From Tardiphaga sp. P9-11 (GTDB taxonomy: Bacteria > Pseudomonadota > Alphaproteobacteria > Rhizobiales > Xanthobacteraceae): DNA of 64,000 nt. The position numbers and the translations under genes were made by a program. Below, piece after piece: positions 38,578-47,148 of the stretch. The notes below the pieces were generated by a model that worked only from the letters and a program-made list of their open reading frames with translations, did no database searches and was not told where the DNA came from. Position 1 is the stretch's first letter, and each line of letters begins with the position of its first letter. The stretch lies in the NCBI RefSeq assembly GCF_008329525.1, contig NZ_NPKQ01000001.1, positions 806,001 through 870,000 on the forward strand, in the 5' to 3' direction.

Positions 38578-39348
38578 TCAGGATGCATGGCACAGCGGCC
38601 GTTCGATCTCGCGCCGCATCTGGGCGGCGAAGTCCGGATAGGTCTCCGCGACTTCGTCATAAACGCGGCCACGCAGCAAAGCGAGGGTCAGCGGATCCGG
38701 CAGCGCGGTCTGTTCCGGGTTGCTGTCATGGGCGAACTGGAAGCCGGTAGCGGCCTTGATGTCCGCGAGGTTATTGCCGGGATGGACGCTCTGCAGGTCG
38801 AAGCCTGGACGCGTCTTGTCGAAGCGAAACAGTGCCTTGCCGGTCAACAGCGCGATCGGGCCGCCACTGCGGTAAACGCCGTCGTCGCTGACGCCGGGCG
38901 TGCTGATGAAATCCACCTTCTCGACCAAAGCGCGCGGCGTGTGCTCCTCGCGAAACAAGATCACGCGCGGCACGACGTAATACAGATAGGCCGATCCGAA
39001 CGAGCCGGGCCATCGCACCTGCGTCTGCGGATAATCGCCGGTGCCCACCAGATTGACATTGCCGCGGCCGTCGATCTGGCCGCCTCCGAGGAAGAAGGCA
39101 TCGATGCGGCCCTGGCCGGCGCAATCGAACAGTTCGGCCGAGCCATTGGTGAAGAAATTGTGCTCCACCGATCCGAGGATCGAGATGCGCGGGCCTTTCT
39201 CGCCGGCCTGCTGCTTCAGCGCCCGCAGCAGCATGGCGCCGGCCGCGGGGAGCGGCGAGGACGCACCGACAGCGACATGGCGGACGCCGTCGAGCAGTTT
39301 CGCGATGGTGCAGATCAGGATCTCGCGCGGGTGAACCTCGCTCATCAT
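38578..39348 (-). CDS. CoA-transferase subunit B
   Basis: A 256-residue beta subunit of a family I-like CoA-transferase, with ILGSVEHNFFTNGSAE, FFLGGGQIDGRGNVN and the C-terminal GVSDDGVYRSGG segment. The start is set at 39348, where ATG overlaps the A-subunit stop (ATGATGA; a second ATG at 39345 is equally possible); the longer open frame to 39471 is antisense-like junk. With subunit A it transfers CoA from an acyl-CoA donor onto a carboxylic acid. It resembles glutaconate-type subunits more than SCOT. Confidence 0.87.
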   Translation of the reverse strand: MMSEVHPREILICTIAKLLDGVRHVAVGASSPLPAAGAMLLRALKQQAGEKGPRISILGSVEHNFFTNGSAELFDCAGQGRIDAFFLGGGQIDGRGNVNLVGTGDYPQTQVRWPGSFGSAYLYYVVPRVILFREEHTPRALVEKVDFISTPGVSDDGVYRSGGPIALLTGKALFRFDKTRPGFDLQSVHPGNNLADIKAATGFQFAHDSNPEQTALPDPLTLALLRGRVYDEVAETYPDFAAQMRREIERPLCHAS

Positions 39349-40151
39349 GCGGGCTCCATCTGCGCATTCGCCATGTAGTCGGCAAAACCCTCGGCGCTGC
39401 GCGCGGCGCGCGCATAGCGCAGGATCTCGGCCGTGTCGGTCGGATATTCGCCCCACAGGCCGTAGGGCCACGCGCCCTTCGGCGCAACGGCGACTTCGGT
39501 GACATAGAGCGCCGGCAGTACGCCCGCCGCGCTCATTTCATTGGCGAGCAGGCTTTCGTCCACGATACGCTCGACAGTGACAAGCGTGGTGGCCGATGCA
39601 TAGGCCATCGCGGCGAGTTCGCGGCGTCGCCCGATCCATACATTGCCGAAACGGTCGGCCATCGGTGCGTGAAAGATCGTGACGTCGGGTTTGATGGCTG
39701 GAATGAGCACGATGGGATCGCCGCCACCTGCCAGAGGATTGTCGATGACGCGCCAGTCGTCGCGATGGCGAAGCAGGTCACTGCCGATCAGCCCGCGCAT
39801 CGGCATGAACGGGCTGCCTTTCTGCGCGGCCATCAGGCCTGCATGGATGGCAGGGCAGGTGGCGTCCTTCAGTTCGATTGCGCCGTCCTTGACGGATGCG
39901 TTGAAGCGTGGCGCGCCACCAGCTTCGCCGAGCGACACCGCGCTGGTCTCGACCGACCGCACCAGACCTGTGCCGATAAGCTGGTCAACCTGAAGGCCGC
40001 CGGTTGGCACACAGACAAGATCGAGATTGCAGGTGTTGCGCTCGATGATCGCGCGCGTCATCACCATCGAAACCCCGGCATAATCGACGGGTAGTGCCAA
40101 CCGGACTCCCGGCTCGACATACTCCGCCAGCGCGCGAAGATTGCTCACCAC
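39345..40151 (-). CDS. CoA-transferase subunit A
   Basis: A 268-residue alpha subunit, first gene of the eight-gene catabolic operon. It contains CNLDLVCVPTGGLQVDQLIGTG, FMPMRGLIGSDLL and PDVTIFHAPMADRFGNVWIG. The start is placed at the GTG at 40151 because GGGAGG lies six bases upstream; an ATG at 40181 is open but falls inside the operator-like palindrome and has no ribosome site. Activation of a carboxylate by CoA would be the first or second step of the pathway. Confidence 0.85.
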   Translation of the reverse strand: MVSNLRALAEYVEPGVRLALPVDYAGVSMVMTRAIIERNTCNLDLVCVPTGGLQVDQLIGTGLVRSVETSAVSLGEAGGAPRFNASVKDGAIELKDATCPAIHAGLMAAQKGSPFMPMRGLIGSDLLRHRDDWRVIDNPLAGGGDPIVLIPAIKPDVTIFHAPMADRFGNVWIGRRRELAAMAYASATTLVTVERIVDESLLANEMSAAGVLPALYVTEVAVAPKGAWPYGLWGEYPTDTAEILRYARAARSAEGFADYMANAQMEPA

Positions 40152-40172
40152 AATTCGCCTCCCAATCTTATT

Positions 40173-40198
40173 GTTCTGCATTATAGAACGTGGTTCTA
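40173..40198 (-). promoter_or_regulatory. Operator-like element for the CoA-transferase operon
   Basis: A 26-base element made of three half-sites. Perfect palindrome TAGAAC-GTG-GTTCTA occupies 40184-40198, and GTTCT-N7-AGAAC occupies 40173-40189. Its reverse complement matches 20 of 26 bases of the element at 40359-40384, and both have the same half-site order (AGAAC-type, 3 bases, GTTC-type, 7 bases, AGAAC). It lies just downstream of a TTGACA promoter. IclR-family operators are palindromes of this general shape, so the IclR protein at 44550 is the obvious candidate. Confidence 0.7.
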
Positions 40199-40202
40199 AA
40201 TA

Positions 40203-40232
40203 AAATTAGTCGGGAGTTCGTGTGGCTGTCAA
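40203..40232 (-). promoter_or_regulatory. Leftward promoter of the catabolic operon
   Basis: Perfect -35 TTGACA (40232-40227 on the - strand) followed 18 bases later by a weak -10 TAATTT (40208-40203). Transcription would begin at or in the operator at 40198-40173, so a bound regulator would block it. Confidence 0.5.
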
Positions 40233-40326
40233 TGAGTTTGCGCCGGAAGATGCTTTGGGAGCAGCATCGACAGCCAGTCGGTGGGCATCCCGACAGAGTT
40301 TGCACTTCGCTGCGCCACCCGTTCAC

Positions 40327-40355
40327 TTGACAAGGCCACGCGCTATGCCAACAAT
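40327..40355 (+). promoter_or_regulatory. Rightward promoter of the ABC transporter operon
   Basis: Perfect -35 TTGACA (40327-40332), 17-base spacer, -10 AACAAT (40350-40355; four of six consensus). The start point would fall within the operator at 40359. Geometry mirrors the leftward promoter. Confidence 0.55.
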
Positions 40356-40358
40356 AAT

Positions 40359-40384
40359 TGGAATAACGTTCCATAATATAGAAC
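40359..40384 (+). promoter_or_regulatory. Operator-like element for the ABC transporter operon
   Basis: Second copy of the 26-base element, in opposite orientation to the first. Palindrome TGGAA-TAACG-TTCCA lies at 40359-40373 and GTTCC-N7-AGAAC at 40368-40384. It sits 26 bases after the TTGACA box; the other copy sits 28 bases after its own. The pair brackets the divergent promoters. Confidence 0.7.
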
Positions 40385-40401
40385 GAATAGGGAGATCGAG
40401 G

Positions 40402-41556
40402 ATGGCTGAGCCATTGGCTCTTCGCGCGGGAATTTCCGGCGGCGCGGGTGTTGCAACATCGCAGGCGCGCGGCACGCGCGCGAGCCAGGTCATCGGCTCG
40501 AGCATCGCGGTCCGGGGGGCCGAGAAACGGTACGGCCAGTTCCGTGCCGTCGATCGCATTAACCTCGATATCGAGCCGGGCGAATTCATTACGCTGCTCG
40601 GCCCATCCGGAAGCGGCAAGACCACATTGCTGAACCTGCTGGCCGGTTTCCAGAGTCTCGACGGCGGCGAGATTCTTGTGGACGGCAAGCCGGTGCACAA
40701 CGTGCCCACGCATAAGCGCGGATTCGGCATGGTGTTCCAGAGCTATGCGCTGTTTCCCAACATGACGGTGACACAGAATGTCGCGTTCCCGCTGCGCATG
40801 GCCGGCGTCGATCGCGCTACCACCGAGCGGCGCGTCGCCGAGACGCTGGAAATCATGCGCCTGTCGGATCATGCGAACAAATCGCCGTCGGAAATGTCCG
40901 GCGGACAGCAGCAGCGCGTCGCCATTGCGCGCGCCATCGTGATGCGGCCGAAGGTCGTGCTGATGGACGAGCCGCTCAGCGCGCTCGACCGCCGGCTGCG
41001 CGAATCGATCCAGATCGAAATCCGCGATCTGCACCAGACGATCGGCAGCACGATCCTGTTCGTGACGCATGATCAGGGCGAAGCGCTCACCATGAGCGAC
41101 CGCATCGCCGTGCTGGATGCCGGCAAGATCGTGCAGATCGGCCGCCCGCTCGACATCTATCGCCACCCGTCCAATCGTTTCGTGGCGTCGTTTGTCGGCG
41201 AGAGCAATCTGATCGAAGCCGAGATCATGCAGAAGCGCGGCACCACCGTGACGCTGAAGAACCGCGCCGGCTATGTGTTCGATGCCGAGAGCCGTGACGC
41301 GATCGATGTCGGCCGCGTCACCGTGCTGGTGCGGCCCGAGCGCATCGCGATTGCCAATGAGCCGACCGGAAGCTCGACGCCGGTGACTGTGACGTCGGCG
41401 ATCTTCCTCGGCGAGATCCTGCGCATTGAGGCGCAGATGGACGGCGGCGACACGCTGCTGATTCGTTGTACCGACACCGCCAGGCGGCCGCTGCCCAATG
41501 TCGGCGACTGCCTGCATGTGAGCTGGGGCTCGGAAGACTGCTGGGTGCTGACATGA
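40402..41556 (+). CDS. ABC transporter ATPase, polyamine (PotA) type
   Basis: A 384-residue ATP-binding subunit. Walker A GPSGSGKT (67-74), Q-loop FQSYALFP, signature MSGGQQQRVAIARAI, Walker B VVLMDEPLSALD and H-loop VTHDQGEAL are all intact; a TOBE domain ends the protein. The ATG at 40402 follows GGGAG; the frame is open 60 codons further up, but this crosses the promoter and operator and is rejected. It powers import by the permease and binding protein downstream. The stop overlaps the permease start (ATGA). Confidence 0.92.
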   Translation: MAEPLALRAGISGGAGVATSQARGTRASQVIGSSIAVRGAEKRYGQFRAVDRINLDIEPGEFITLLGPSGSGKTTLLNLLAGFQSLDGGEILVDGKPVHNVPTHKRGFGMVFQSYALFPNMTVTQNVAFPLRMAGVDRATTERRVAETLEIMRLSDHANKSPSEMSGGQQQRVAIARAIVMRPKVVLMDEPLSALDRRLRESIQIEIRDLHQTIGSTILFVTHDQGEALTMSDRIAVLDAGKIVQIGRPLDIYRHPSNRFVASFVGESNLIEAEIMQKRGTTVTLKNRAGYVFDAESRDAIDVGRVTVLVRPERIAIANEPTGSSTPVTVTSAIFLGEILRIEAQMDGGDTLLIRCTDTARRPLPNVGDCLHVSWGSEDCWVLT

Positions 41557-43346
41557 CGACGATCTCGCTGTCCGAGGAGCCGCGGCATCAGGCCAGTTCC
41601 AGTCTGGCCATGAAGCTCAAGAACCCCGCGCTCTTGCTGTTACCGGCGGTCGCATTCCTGTCGTTCATCTATCTGCTGCCGCTGATCGATCTTGTCCGTA
41701 TCAGCATCAGCGGGCCGAGCTGGCTGACCTATTTCCAACGTGTTTTTGCCGTGCCGCTGTATTGGGAATCGCTGGTCCGGACCATGCAAATCTCGGTCAC
41801 GGTCGCATTCCTGTGCCTTTTGTTCGGCTATCCTACCGCGCTGCTCATCCATCGCACCCGCGGCATTACCCGTGCTCTGATCGCCACCGCGATCGTGCTG
41901 CCATACTTCATCGCGATCCTGATCCGCACCTATGCCTGGATGGTGCTGCTCGGCCGCAACGGCCCGGTGAACAAGTTCCTGGTTTCGATCGGCATCCTGA
42001 GTGAGCCGGTCCAGCTGCTATTTCACCGCGGCACCGTGCTGCTTGGCATGACGGCTGTGCTGCTGCCGTTGATGGTGTTGACCATCTATTCGAGCGTGTC
42101 GCGGCTGGATCCCGGCCTGACCCGCGCGGCGCTGGCCAGCGGCGCCGGCCCCATCGCCGTGTTCTGGCGGGTACTGCTTCCGTTGACGCTGCCCGGTATC
42201 GGCGCCGGCTTTCTGCTGGTGTTTGTCGCCGCGATCGGCTTCTTCATCACGCCGACGCTGCTCGGTGGGCCGGGTGACCAGATGTTCGCCATGCATATTA
42301 CGCAGCAGGCGGACTCGGTGACGTCGGAAGGCTTCCTTCAGGCGCTCGGCGTCGTGCTGCTGCTGATCACGCTGCTTGTGGTCGCCATTGCCGGACGTTT
42401 CCTCGGTCTGGAATTCATCTGGGGCGGGCGCAAGCTCACCGAGACGACAGCAGGGAAGGCCGTGCCAGCGGCAACGTCTGGCACTGCACGTCGCAGCTTC
42501 GGCAGCGCATTCGCCGACGCTATCGGCTGGCCGCTGCTCCGGCTGTTCGGCATGCTGCCGGCCAGTTGCGGCACATGGACTGTCCGCCTGATGGGTGGCC
42601 TGGTGGTCGCGGTCCTGATCCTGCCCATCGTCGTCGTCATGATCATCTCGTTCAGCAGCGCCAGCTATCTGACCTTCCCCCCGCCGGGCTTCTCGTTGCG
42701 CTGGTACGAGCAGTTCTTCTCCGACACCAACTGGATGCGCGCATTCTGGACATCCGCGCTGATCGCGGCAGTCTCGGCCTTCATTGCGGTCGGTCTCGGC
42801 ACATGTGCGGCGCTCGGCATCGTCAGGGGTAACGTGCGCGGCAAATCCGCGATCATGCTGCTGCTGGTCAGCCCGATCATCGTGCCACCGGTGGTGCTAG
42901 GCCTGTCGCTCTACACGCTTTTCCTGAAGTTCGATCTGGTCGGCTCGGTGTTCGGTCTGGCGGCGGCGCATGCGATCGGCGGACTGCCGATCGTGGTGGT
43001 GATCCTGTCGGCCGCGCTGCAGGGTGTGGACTCGCGGCTCGAACAGGCCGCTTCCGTCCACGGTGCATCGTCACTGACGGTGCTGCGGCTGGTCACGCTG
43101 CCGGCCATTATGCCGGGCCTTGCGGCCGCGACCTTCTTCGCGTTCCTGCATTCGTTCGACGAACTGGTGCTGACCCTGTTCCTGTCGAGCGCGCAGCTGA
43201 AGACGCTTCCGTTGATGCTGTGGGGCGACATCAATTACCGGCTCAACCCGGTACTGGCTGTCGTGTCCACGCTCGAAGTGCTGCTGGTCGTGGGAGGACT
43301 GTTCCTCGCCCGGCCAGCGCTCGCAACGTCGCAAAAAGCGACCTGA
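41553..43346 (+). CDS. Fused double permease of polyamine-type ABC importer
   Basis: A 597-residue membrane protein containing two complete permease units in one chain. The first (about 20-300) resembles PotB and the second (about 350-590) PotC, each with about six transmembrane helices and an EAA-type loop (the second reads EQAASVHGASSLTVLRLVTLPAIMPG). The two units are usually separate genes in polyamine/opine systems, while fused forms are known in iron importers, so the fusion is a notable detail. The start at 41553 overlaps the ATPase stop. It forms the inner-membrane channel. Confidence 0.9.
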   Translation: MTTISLSEEPRHQASSSLAMKLKNPALLLLPAVAFLSFIYLLPLIDLVRISISGPSWLTYFQRVFAVPLYWESLVRTMQISVTVAFLCLLFGYPTALLIHRTRGITRALIATAIVLPYFIAILIRTYAWMVLLGRNGPVNKFLVSIGILSEPVQLLFHRGTVLLGMTAVLLPLMVLTIYSSVSRLDPGLTRAALASGAGPIAVFWRVLLPLTLPGIGAGFLLVFVAAIGFFITPTLLGGPGDQMFAMHITQQADSVTSEGFLQALGVVLLLITLLVVAIAGRFLGLEFIWGGRKLTETTAGKAVPAATSGTARRSFGSAFADAIGWPLLRLFGMLPASCGTWTVRLMGGLVVAVLILPIVVVMIISFSSASYLTFPPPGFSLRWYEQFFSDTNWMRAFWTSALIAAVSAFIAVGLGTCAALGIVRGNVRGKSAIMLLLVSPIIVPPVVLGLSLYTLFLKFDLVGSVFGLAAAHAIGGLPIVVVILSAALQGVDSRLEQAASVHGASSLTVLRLVTLPAIMPGLAAATFFAFLHSFDELVLTLFLSSAQLKTLPLMLWGDINYRLNPVLAVVSTLEVLLVVGGLFLARPALATSQKAT

Positions 43347-43377
43347 TAACAAACGATCAAACAGGAGGAAACACACT

Positions 43378-44466
43378 ATGCTGGGAATGAAACGCTTCAG
43401 GCTGCCGGCCTTGGCTTCGGCGGCGTTCATCGCGATGGGGACGGGTTTGGCCGTTGCCCAGAGCAATGTCGTCATCATGCAGGATCCAGGCGGCGGCTAT
43501 GGCGATGCGCTGCGCAAGGTGATGTACGATCCGTTCGAGAAGGAAACCGGCATCAAGGTCGTTACCGTGCAGGAAGCACGTAGCGGTCCGCGCATCAAGG
43601 CGCAGGGCGAAGCCGGCAAAGCGCAGTGGGATCTGACCTTCATCTTCGATCAGGAAACCAAGCTGCTTGGCGACTGCTGCCTGGCTGACATCGACTATTC
43701 CAAACTGTCGGAATCCGCGCAGAAGACTCTGGCGGCGATGCCGGACAATCTGAAGCGCAAGAAGGGCGTCGCGCTGCAGGTGATCGGCGTCGGCCTCGTC
43801 TACAACAAGGACAAGTTCAAAGGCGACAAGGCACCGCAGAACTGGGCCGATTTCTGGGACGTGAAGAAGTTTCCGGGGCGCCGCTGTATGCCAGCCTGGC
43901 CGCGCTTCACCTTCGAGGCCGCGCTGATGGCCGACGGTGTTGACAAGAGCAAGCTGTATCCGATCGACATGGAGCGCGCGCTCAAGAAGATCAAGGAGAT
44001 CAAGCCGCATATCGTCAAATGGTGGACCACCGCCGCACAGCCGCCGCAGCTGCTCCTCGATGGCGAAGCCGATATGTGCCAGGCTTATACGGGCTCGATG
44101 AGCAAACTGGCACTGGAAGGCGCTCCGATTGATCTTACCTTCAATCAGGGCTTCGTCTATTACGACTTCTTCTCGATCCCGAAGGGCGCTCCGAACTATG
44201 ACAACGCGCTCAAGCTGCTATCTTGGCGTCTGGACCCCAAGCGCGCGGCCCAGCTGACCTCCACCTTCCCGGTCGCGCTTCCTTCGAAGGTCGTGTTCGA
44301 TGCGGCGACCGACAAGAACATCGCACGCTATTGGGCGAACAATCCTGAGAACATCTCCAAGGCGATCGAATGGAGCCCGGACTTCTGGGGGGCGCCATCG
44401 CCTGCGGGCAATTCCACCAATGAAGAATATGCGCAGGAAAAGCTGAACGCGCTGCTTGCCCAGTAA
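43378..44466 (+). CDS. Periplasmic binding protein, PotD-type
   Basis: A 362-residue extracellular solute-binding protein. The signal peptide spans about residues 1-27 (hydrophobic LASAAFIAMGTGLAVAQ, cleavage after VAQ-type site). The mature protein begins VVIMQDPGGGYGDALRKV, as in the spermidine/putrescine or opine group. AGGAGG lies upstream of ATG 43378. It gives specificity to the importer; the ligand is unknown but should be the growth substrate of the divergent catabolic operon. Confidence 0.9.
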   Translation: MLGMKRFRLPALASAAFIAMGTGLAVAQSNVVIMQDPGGGYGDALRKVMYDPFEKETGIKVVTVQEARSGPRIKAQGEAGKAQWDLTFIFDQETKLLGDCCLADIDYSKLSESAQKTLAAMPDNLKRKKGVALQVIGVGLVYNKDKFKGDKAPQNWADFWDVKKFPGRRCMPAWPRFTFEAALMADGVDKSKLYPIDMERALKKIKEIKPHIVKWWTTAAQPPQLLLDGEADMCQAYTGSMSKLALEGAPIDLTFNQGFVYYDFFSIPKGAPNYDNALKLLSWRLDPKRAAQLTSTFPVALPSKVVFDAATDKNIARYWANNPENISKAIEWSPDFWGAPSPAGNSTNEEYAQEKLNALLAQ

Positions 44467-44485
44467 ATCGAGCCATACAACAATG

Positions 44486-44512
44486 AGACCGGCGGCCCGG
44501 AGCCGCCGGTCT
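44486..44512 (+). terminator. Hairpin after the importer operon
   Basis: An 11-base perfect stem (AGACCGGCGGC with GCCGCCGGTCT) and a 5-base loop, 20 bases after the binding-protein stop. No T-run follows, so it may be partial termination or mRNA protection before the regulator gene. Confidence 0.6.
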
Positions 44513-44549
44513 GTTAGCAACAGGGAACTCCCCCACATTGGCCGCTTGA

Positions 44550-45305
44550 ATGGACAAGGCATTTATCAAGGGACTGAGGCTCCTTGAGGCGCTCGCGATG
44601 AGCGAGCAGCCGCGTGGGGTCACCGATCTCGCCAATGAGCTGAAATTCACCAAGAGCAATGTGCATCGACTGCTGGCGACGCTGCAATCGCAGGGGTACG
44701 TTCGCCAGATTCCGCCGCATAGCACCTACGAACTCACAACCAAGCTATGGGTGATCGGCAACCAGGTCATTCAGCGCATGGATCTCATCCGTATCGCACG
44801 CCCGGCGATGACGGTGCTGGCCGAAGTTACCGGAGAGACCGTTCATCTATCGGTCCTCGAGGGCACCGACGTTATCTATGTGGACAAGATTGAAAGCGCG
44901 CATCATATCCGCGCGCATACCAGCGTCGGCATGCGCGCACCCGCATTCACCATGGCAACCGGGAAGGCGATGCTCGCGCAAATGCCAGACGAGTATCTGG
45001 AGAGCTTTCGCCCGCATCTCAAGCGTTATACGGATACGACGCGAACGACCATCGAGGAGTTGCGCGAAGATATCCATGCTGCACGGGCACAAGGCTATTC
45101 GTCAGTGCTGCATGGCGAATGGCGGGAAGGTATCGCTGCCTGCGCTTGCGCCATCGTCGGACGCTCCGGCGAACTCGTCGGGGCCATCGGCATGTCTGGC
45201 CCGGACATCCGGGTCAAGCGGAAGCAGATCAAGGAATATTCCGTGCACGTTATGGAAGCTGCACGCAGTATCGGGTCAGCGCTGGGTCATATTCGAGTGA
45301 AGTGA
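44550..45305 (+). CDS. IclR-family transcriptional regulator
   Basis: A 251-residue regulator. The N-terminal winged HTH (residues about 5-65, with GVTDLANELKFTKSNVHRLLATLQSQGYV) binds DNA and the C-terminal IclR effector domain (about 80-250, with LSVLEGTDVIYVDKI and TATGKAMLA-like FTMATGKAML) senses a small acid. It follows the transporter genes on the same strand. It is the best candidate to bind the paired operators at 40173-40198 and 40359-40384 and so coordinate uptake and breakdown. The ribosome site before ATG 44550 is weak. Confidence 0.9.
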   Translation: MDKAFIKGLRLLEALAMSEQPRGVTDLANELKFTKSNVHRLLATLQSQGYVRQIPPHSTYELTTKLWVIGNQVIQRMDLIRIARPAMTVLAEVTGETVHLSVLEGTDVIYVDKIESAHHIRAHTSVGMRAPAFTMATGKAMLAQMPDEYLESFRPHLKRYTDTTRTTIEELREDIHAARAQGYSSVLHGEWREGIAACACAIVGRSGELVGAIGMSGPDIRVKRKQIKEYSVHVMEAARSIGSALGHIRVK

Positions 45306-45632
45306 ATATGTGACGATGAACCTTCCGTCGAACGATTCCGGCCCATACGCCAGCCCATATTCGGGCGATGGCCAATGCGAATTTGGGCGAACCGGCGAAG
45401 GGCCGTGTACGGCTTATGCCCCTAATGCACCTATTCCTTGAGCGTCGGCGAACGTATGCGATCGAGGACGCGACAGAGAGATTTGGTCACTCTCTCTGCC
45501 AGCGAGATCGCGCCTCCGCTTGCGGTTTAGGCAGCAGCGCTGCGGGATCTCTTATATAGGCCACTCGCGTTGCGGGTTCGGTCGAAAATGTGTCGGTTGC
45601 AAAGCGCTGAAGACTGAAACTTGCGCGCCCTG
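45306..45632. other. Intergenic region between iclR-type gene and amidohydrolase
   Basis: No gene is supported. It holds a hairpin of CAGAGAGA (45474-45481) and TCTCTCTG (45491-45498) with a 9-base loop, which could end transcription of the convergent genes. Nothing else is recognised. Confidence 0.45.
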
Positions 45633-47066
45633 TCAGGCCAGCGGGAACGACAGCGGCGAGATGTCCGTCAGCTTGCGCTTGGCCCAGTCGAGACCGGGCA
45701 CGCGTTCCTCGGCGCGGATCTGCGCTTCGTGGACCTTCAAGGCGGCGGCCGGATAATCGAAAGTCTGCACCACGCCGTCCTTCACCACGTGCTGCCCGTC
45801 GACATAGACGTGACGCACGGCGCGTTCGGCGGCGGCATAGATCATGCTGCGGATGGGGTCGCGATGTGGCTGCATCATCGGATGCGTGACATCGACCATC
45901 ACGAGGTCTGCCTTGCAGCCAGCTTCGAGTTTGCCGATGTCGTTGCGGCCGAGCGCCTTGGCGCCGACCGTGGTGGCGGCCTCGAACAGCCCGGTCGAGT
46001 TCAGTCCGCGCGGATGCCCGGCCATGAGCCGGGAGGTCATGGTGACGTTGCGCATTTCCTCGATCATGTTGTGCGGATAGGTGTCGGTGCCGATCGCCAC
46101 TGAAATGCCGGCGGCCTTGTAGCGGCCGACGTCGCGCAGCGCGATGCCGCGGCGCATAAAGACGGTCGGGCAATGCGCGACGGTCGTCCCGGTCTCCTCC
46201 AGCAGCGCGAGATCGCGCCTCGTGTGCCACGGCGTCAGCGGATGATCGTCGACGAAGATGGTGTGGCCGACCAGCGTGGTCGGGCCGAGCACGCCGAGTT
46301 CGCCGAGCCACTGGATCGGCGTCACGCCATGACGGCGGACGATCTCGTGGAATTCCGACACGGACTGGCCGGCATGGGTCTGCCACGGAATGCCGCGGCG
46401 TTTGGCTTCGGCATAGCTGTCGCGCATCAATGCCGGCGTACAGGTGTCGATCTGCGCCGGACACATCATGCCCGAAAGTCGGCCTGACGGATGCGCCTCC
46501 GCGTCGTCGATGACCGAGAAGGCATGCATCATGGCATCTTCGCCGGCCTTCTCGTTCCATTCATAGTCGACCAGCGTGCCGTTCGGCGTAAACCAGCGCG
46601 CCGAGCGGAACATCGGCGCGAGGCAGACGCGCAACCCGCTCTCGGCGGCGAGATCAAGCCATTGCGGATGCGCAATCGAAAGATCTGCGACGGTGGTCAC
46701 GCCGGAGAGCAGCAGTTCCGAATAGGCGACGCGGACGCAATCCGGCGCGCCTTCCGGATCCGGGCGCAGGATCGGCATGTATTCGTAAAGTGACGAATTA
46801 TAGAGCCCCGGCGAGCCGATCTCGTCGAGGAAGCCCTTATTGAGCGGTTCGCTGGAAGGGTGCGAGTGAATATCCACGAGGCCGGGCATCACCATGAAGC
46901 CGCGGCCATCGATGGTATCAAAGGCCTCGCCCTGATAGTCGCGGCCGGCAAAGACGATCTTGCCATCATCGAAGGCGACGTCACCGCCTATGACATAGGT
47001 GTGGCTGTTTTGCGCAGCGTCCCATGCTACGACATAGTCGGCGTTGCGGATGACCGTGATTGTCAT
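45633..47066 (-). CDS. Amidohydrolase, TrzA/AtzA-like
   Basis: A 477-residue metal-dependent hydrolase of the amidohydrolase superfamily. The metal site is visible as VDIHSHPSS (HxH), a mid-chain QTHAGQS histidine, GHTIFVDD histidine and IGTDTYPHN aspartate, typical of single-metal deaminases and chlorohydrolases. The ATG at 47066 follows GGGGGAT; the open frame upstream to 47201 overlaps the next gene and is not used. It may hydrolyse or deaminate an N-containing ring or guanidine-like compound. Confidence 0.88.
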   Translation of the reverse strand: MTITVIRNADYVVAWDAAQNSHTYVIGGDVAFDDGKIVFAGRDYQGEAFDTIDGRGFMVMPGLVDIHSHPSSEPLNKGFLDEIGSPGLYNSSLYEYMPILRPDPEGAPDCVRVAYSELLLSGVTTVADLSIAHPQWLDLAAESGLRVCLAPMFRSARWFTPNGTLVDYEWNEKAGEDAMMHAFSVIDDAEAHPSGRLSGMMCPAQIDTCTPALMRDSYAEAKRRGIPWQTHAGQSVSEFHEIVRRHGVTPIQWLGELGVLGPTTLVGHTIFVDDHPLTPWHTRRDLALLEETGTTVAHCPTVFMRRGIALRDVGRYKAAGISVAIGTDTYPHNMIEEMRNVTMTSRLMAGHPRGLNSTGLFEAATTVGAKALGRNDIGKLEAGCKADLVMVDVTHPMMQPHRDPIRSMIYAAAERAVRHVYVDGQHVVKDGVVQTFDYPAAALKVHEAQIRAEERVPGLDWAKRKLTDISPLSFPLA

Positions 47067-47148
47067 GGCGATATCCCCCGTATGCGTTGGCACTTCAGCT
47101 TGATGTCGAGATACGCCCGCTTGCAAGGCGAAGCATCTCGCGCTCCTC

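Noticed and set aside
40222-40401. 60-codon N-terminal extension of the ABC ATPase open frame
   Set aside because: It runs through the rightward promoter and operator, and the ATG at 40402 has GGGAG upstream and fits family length.
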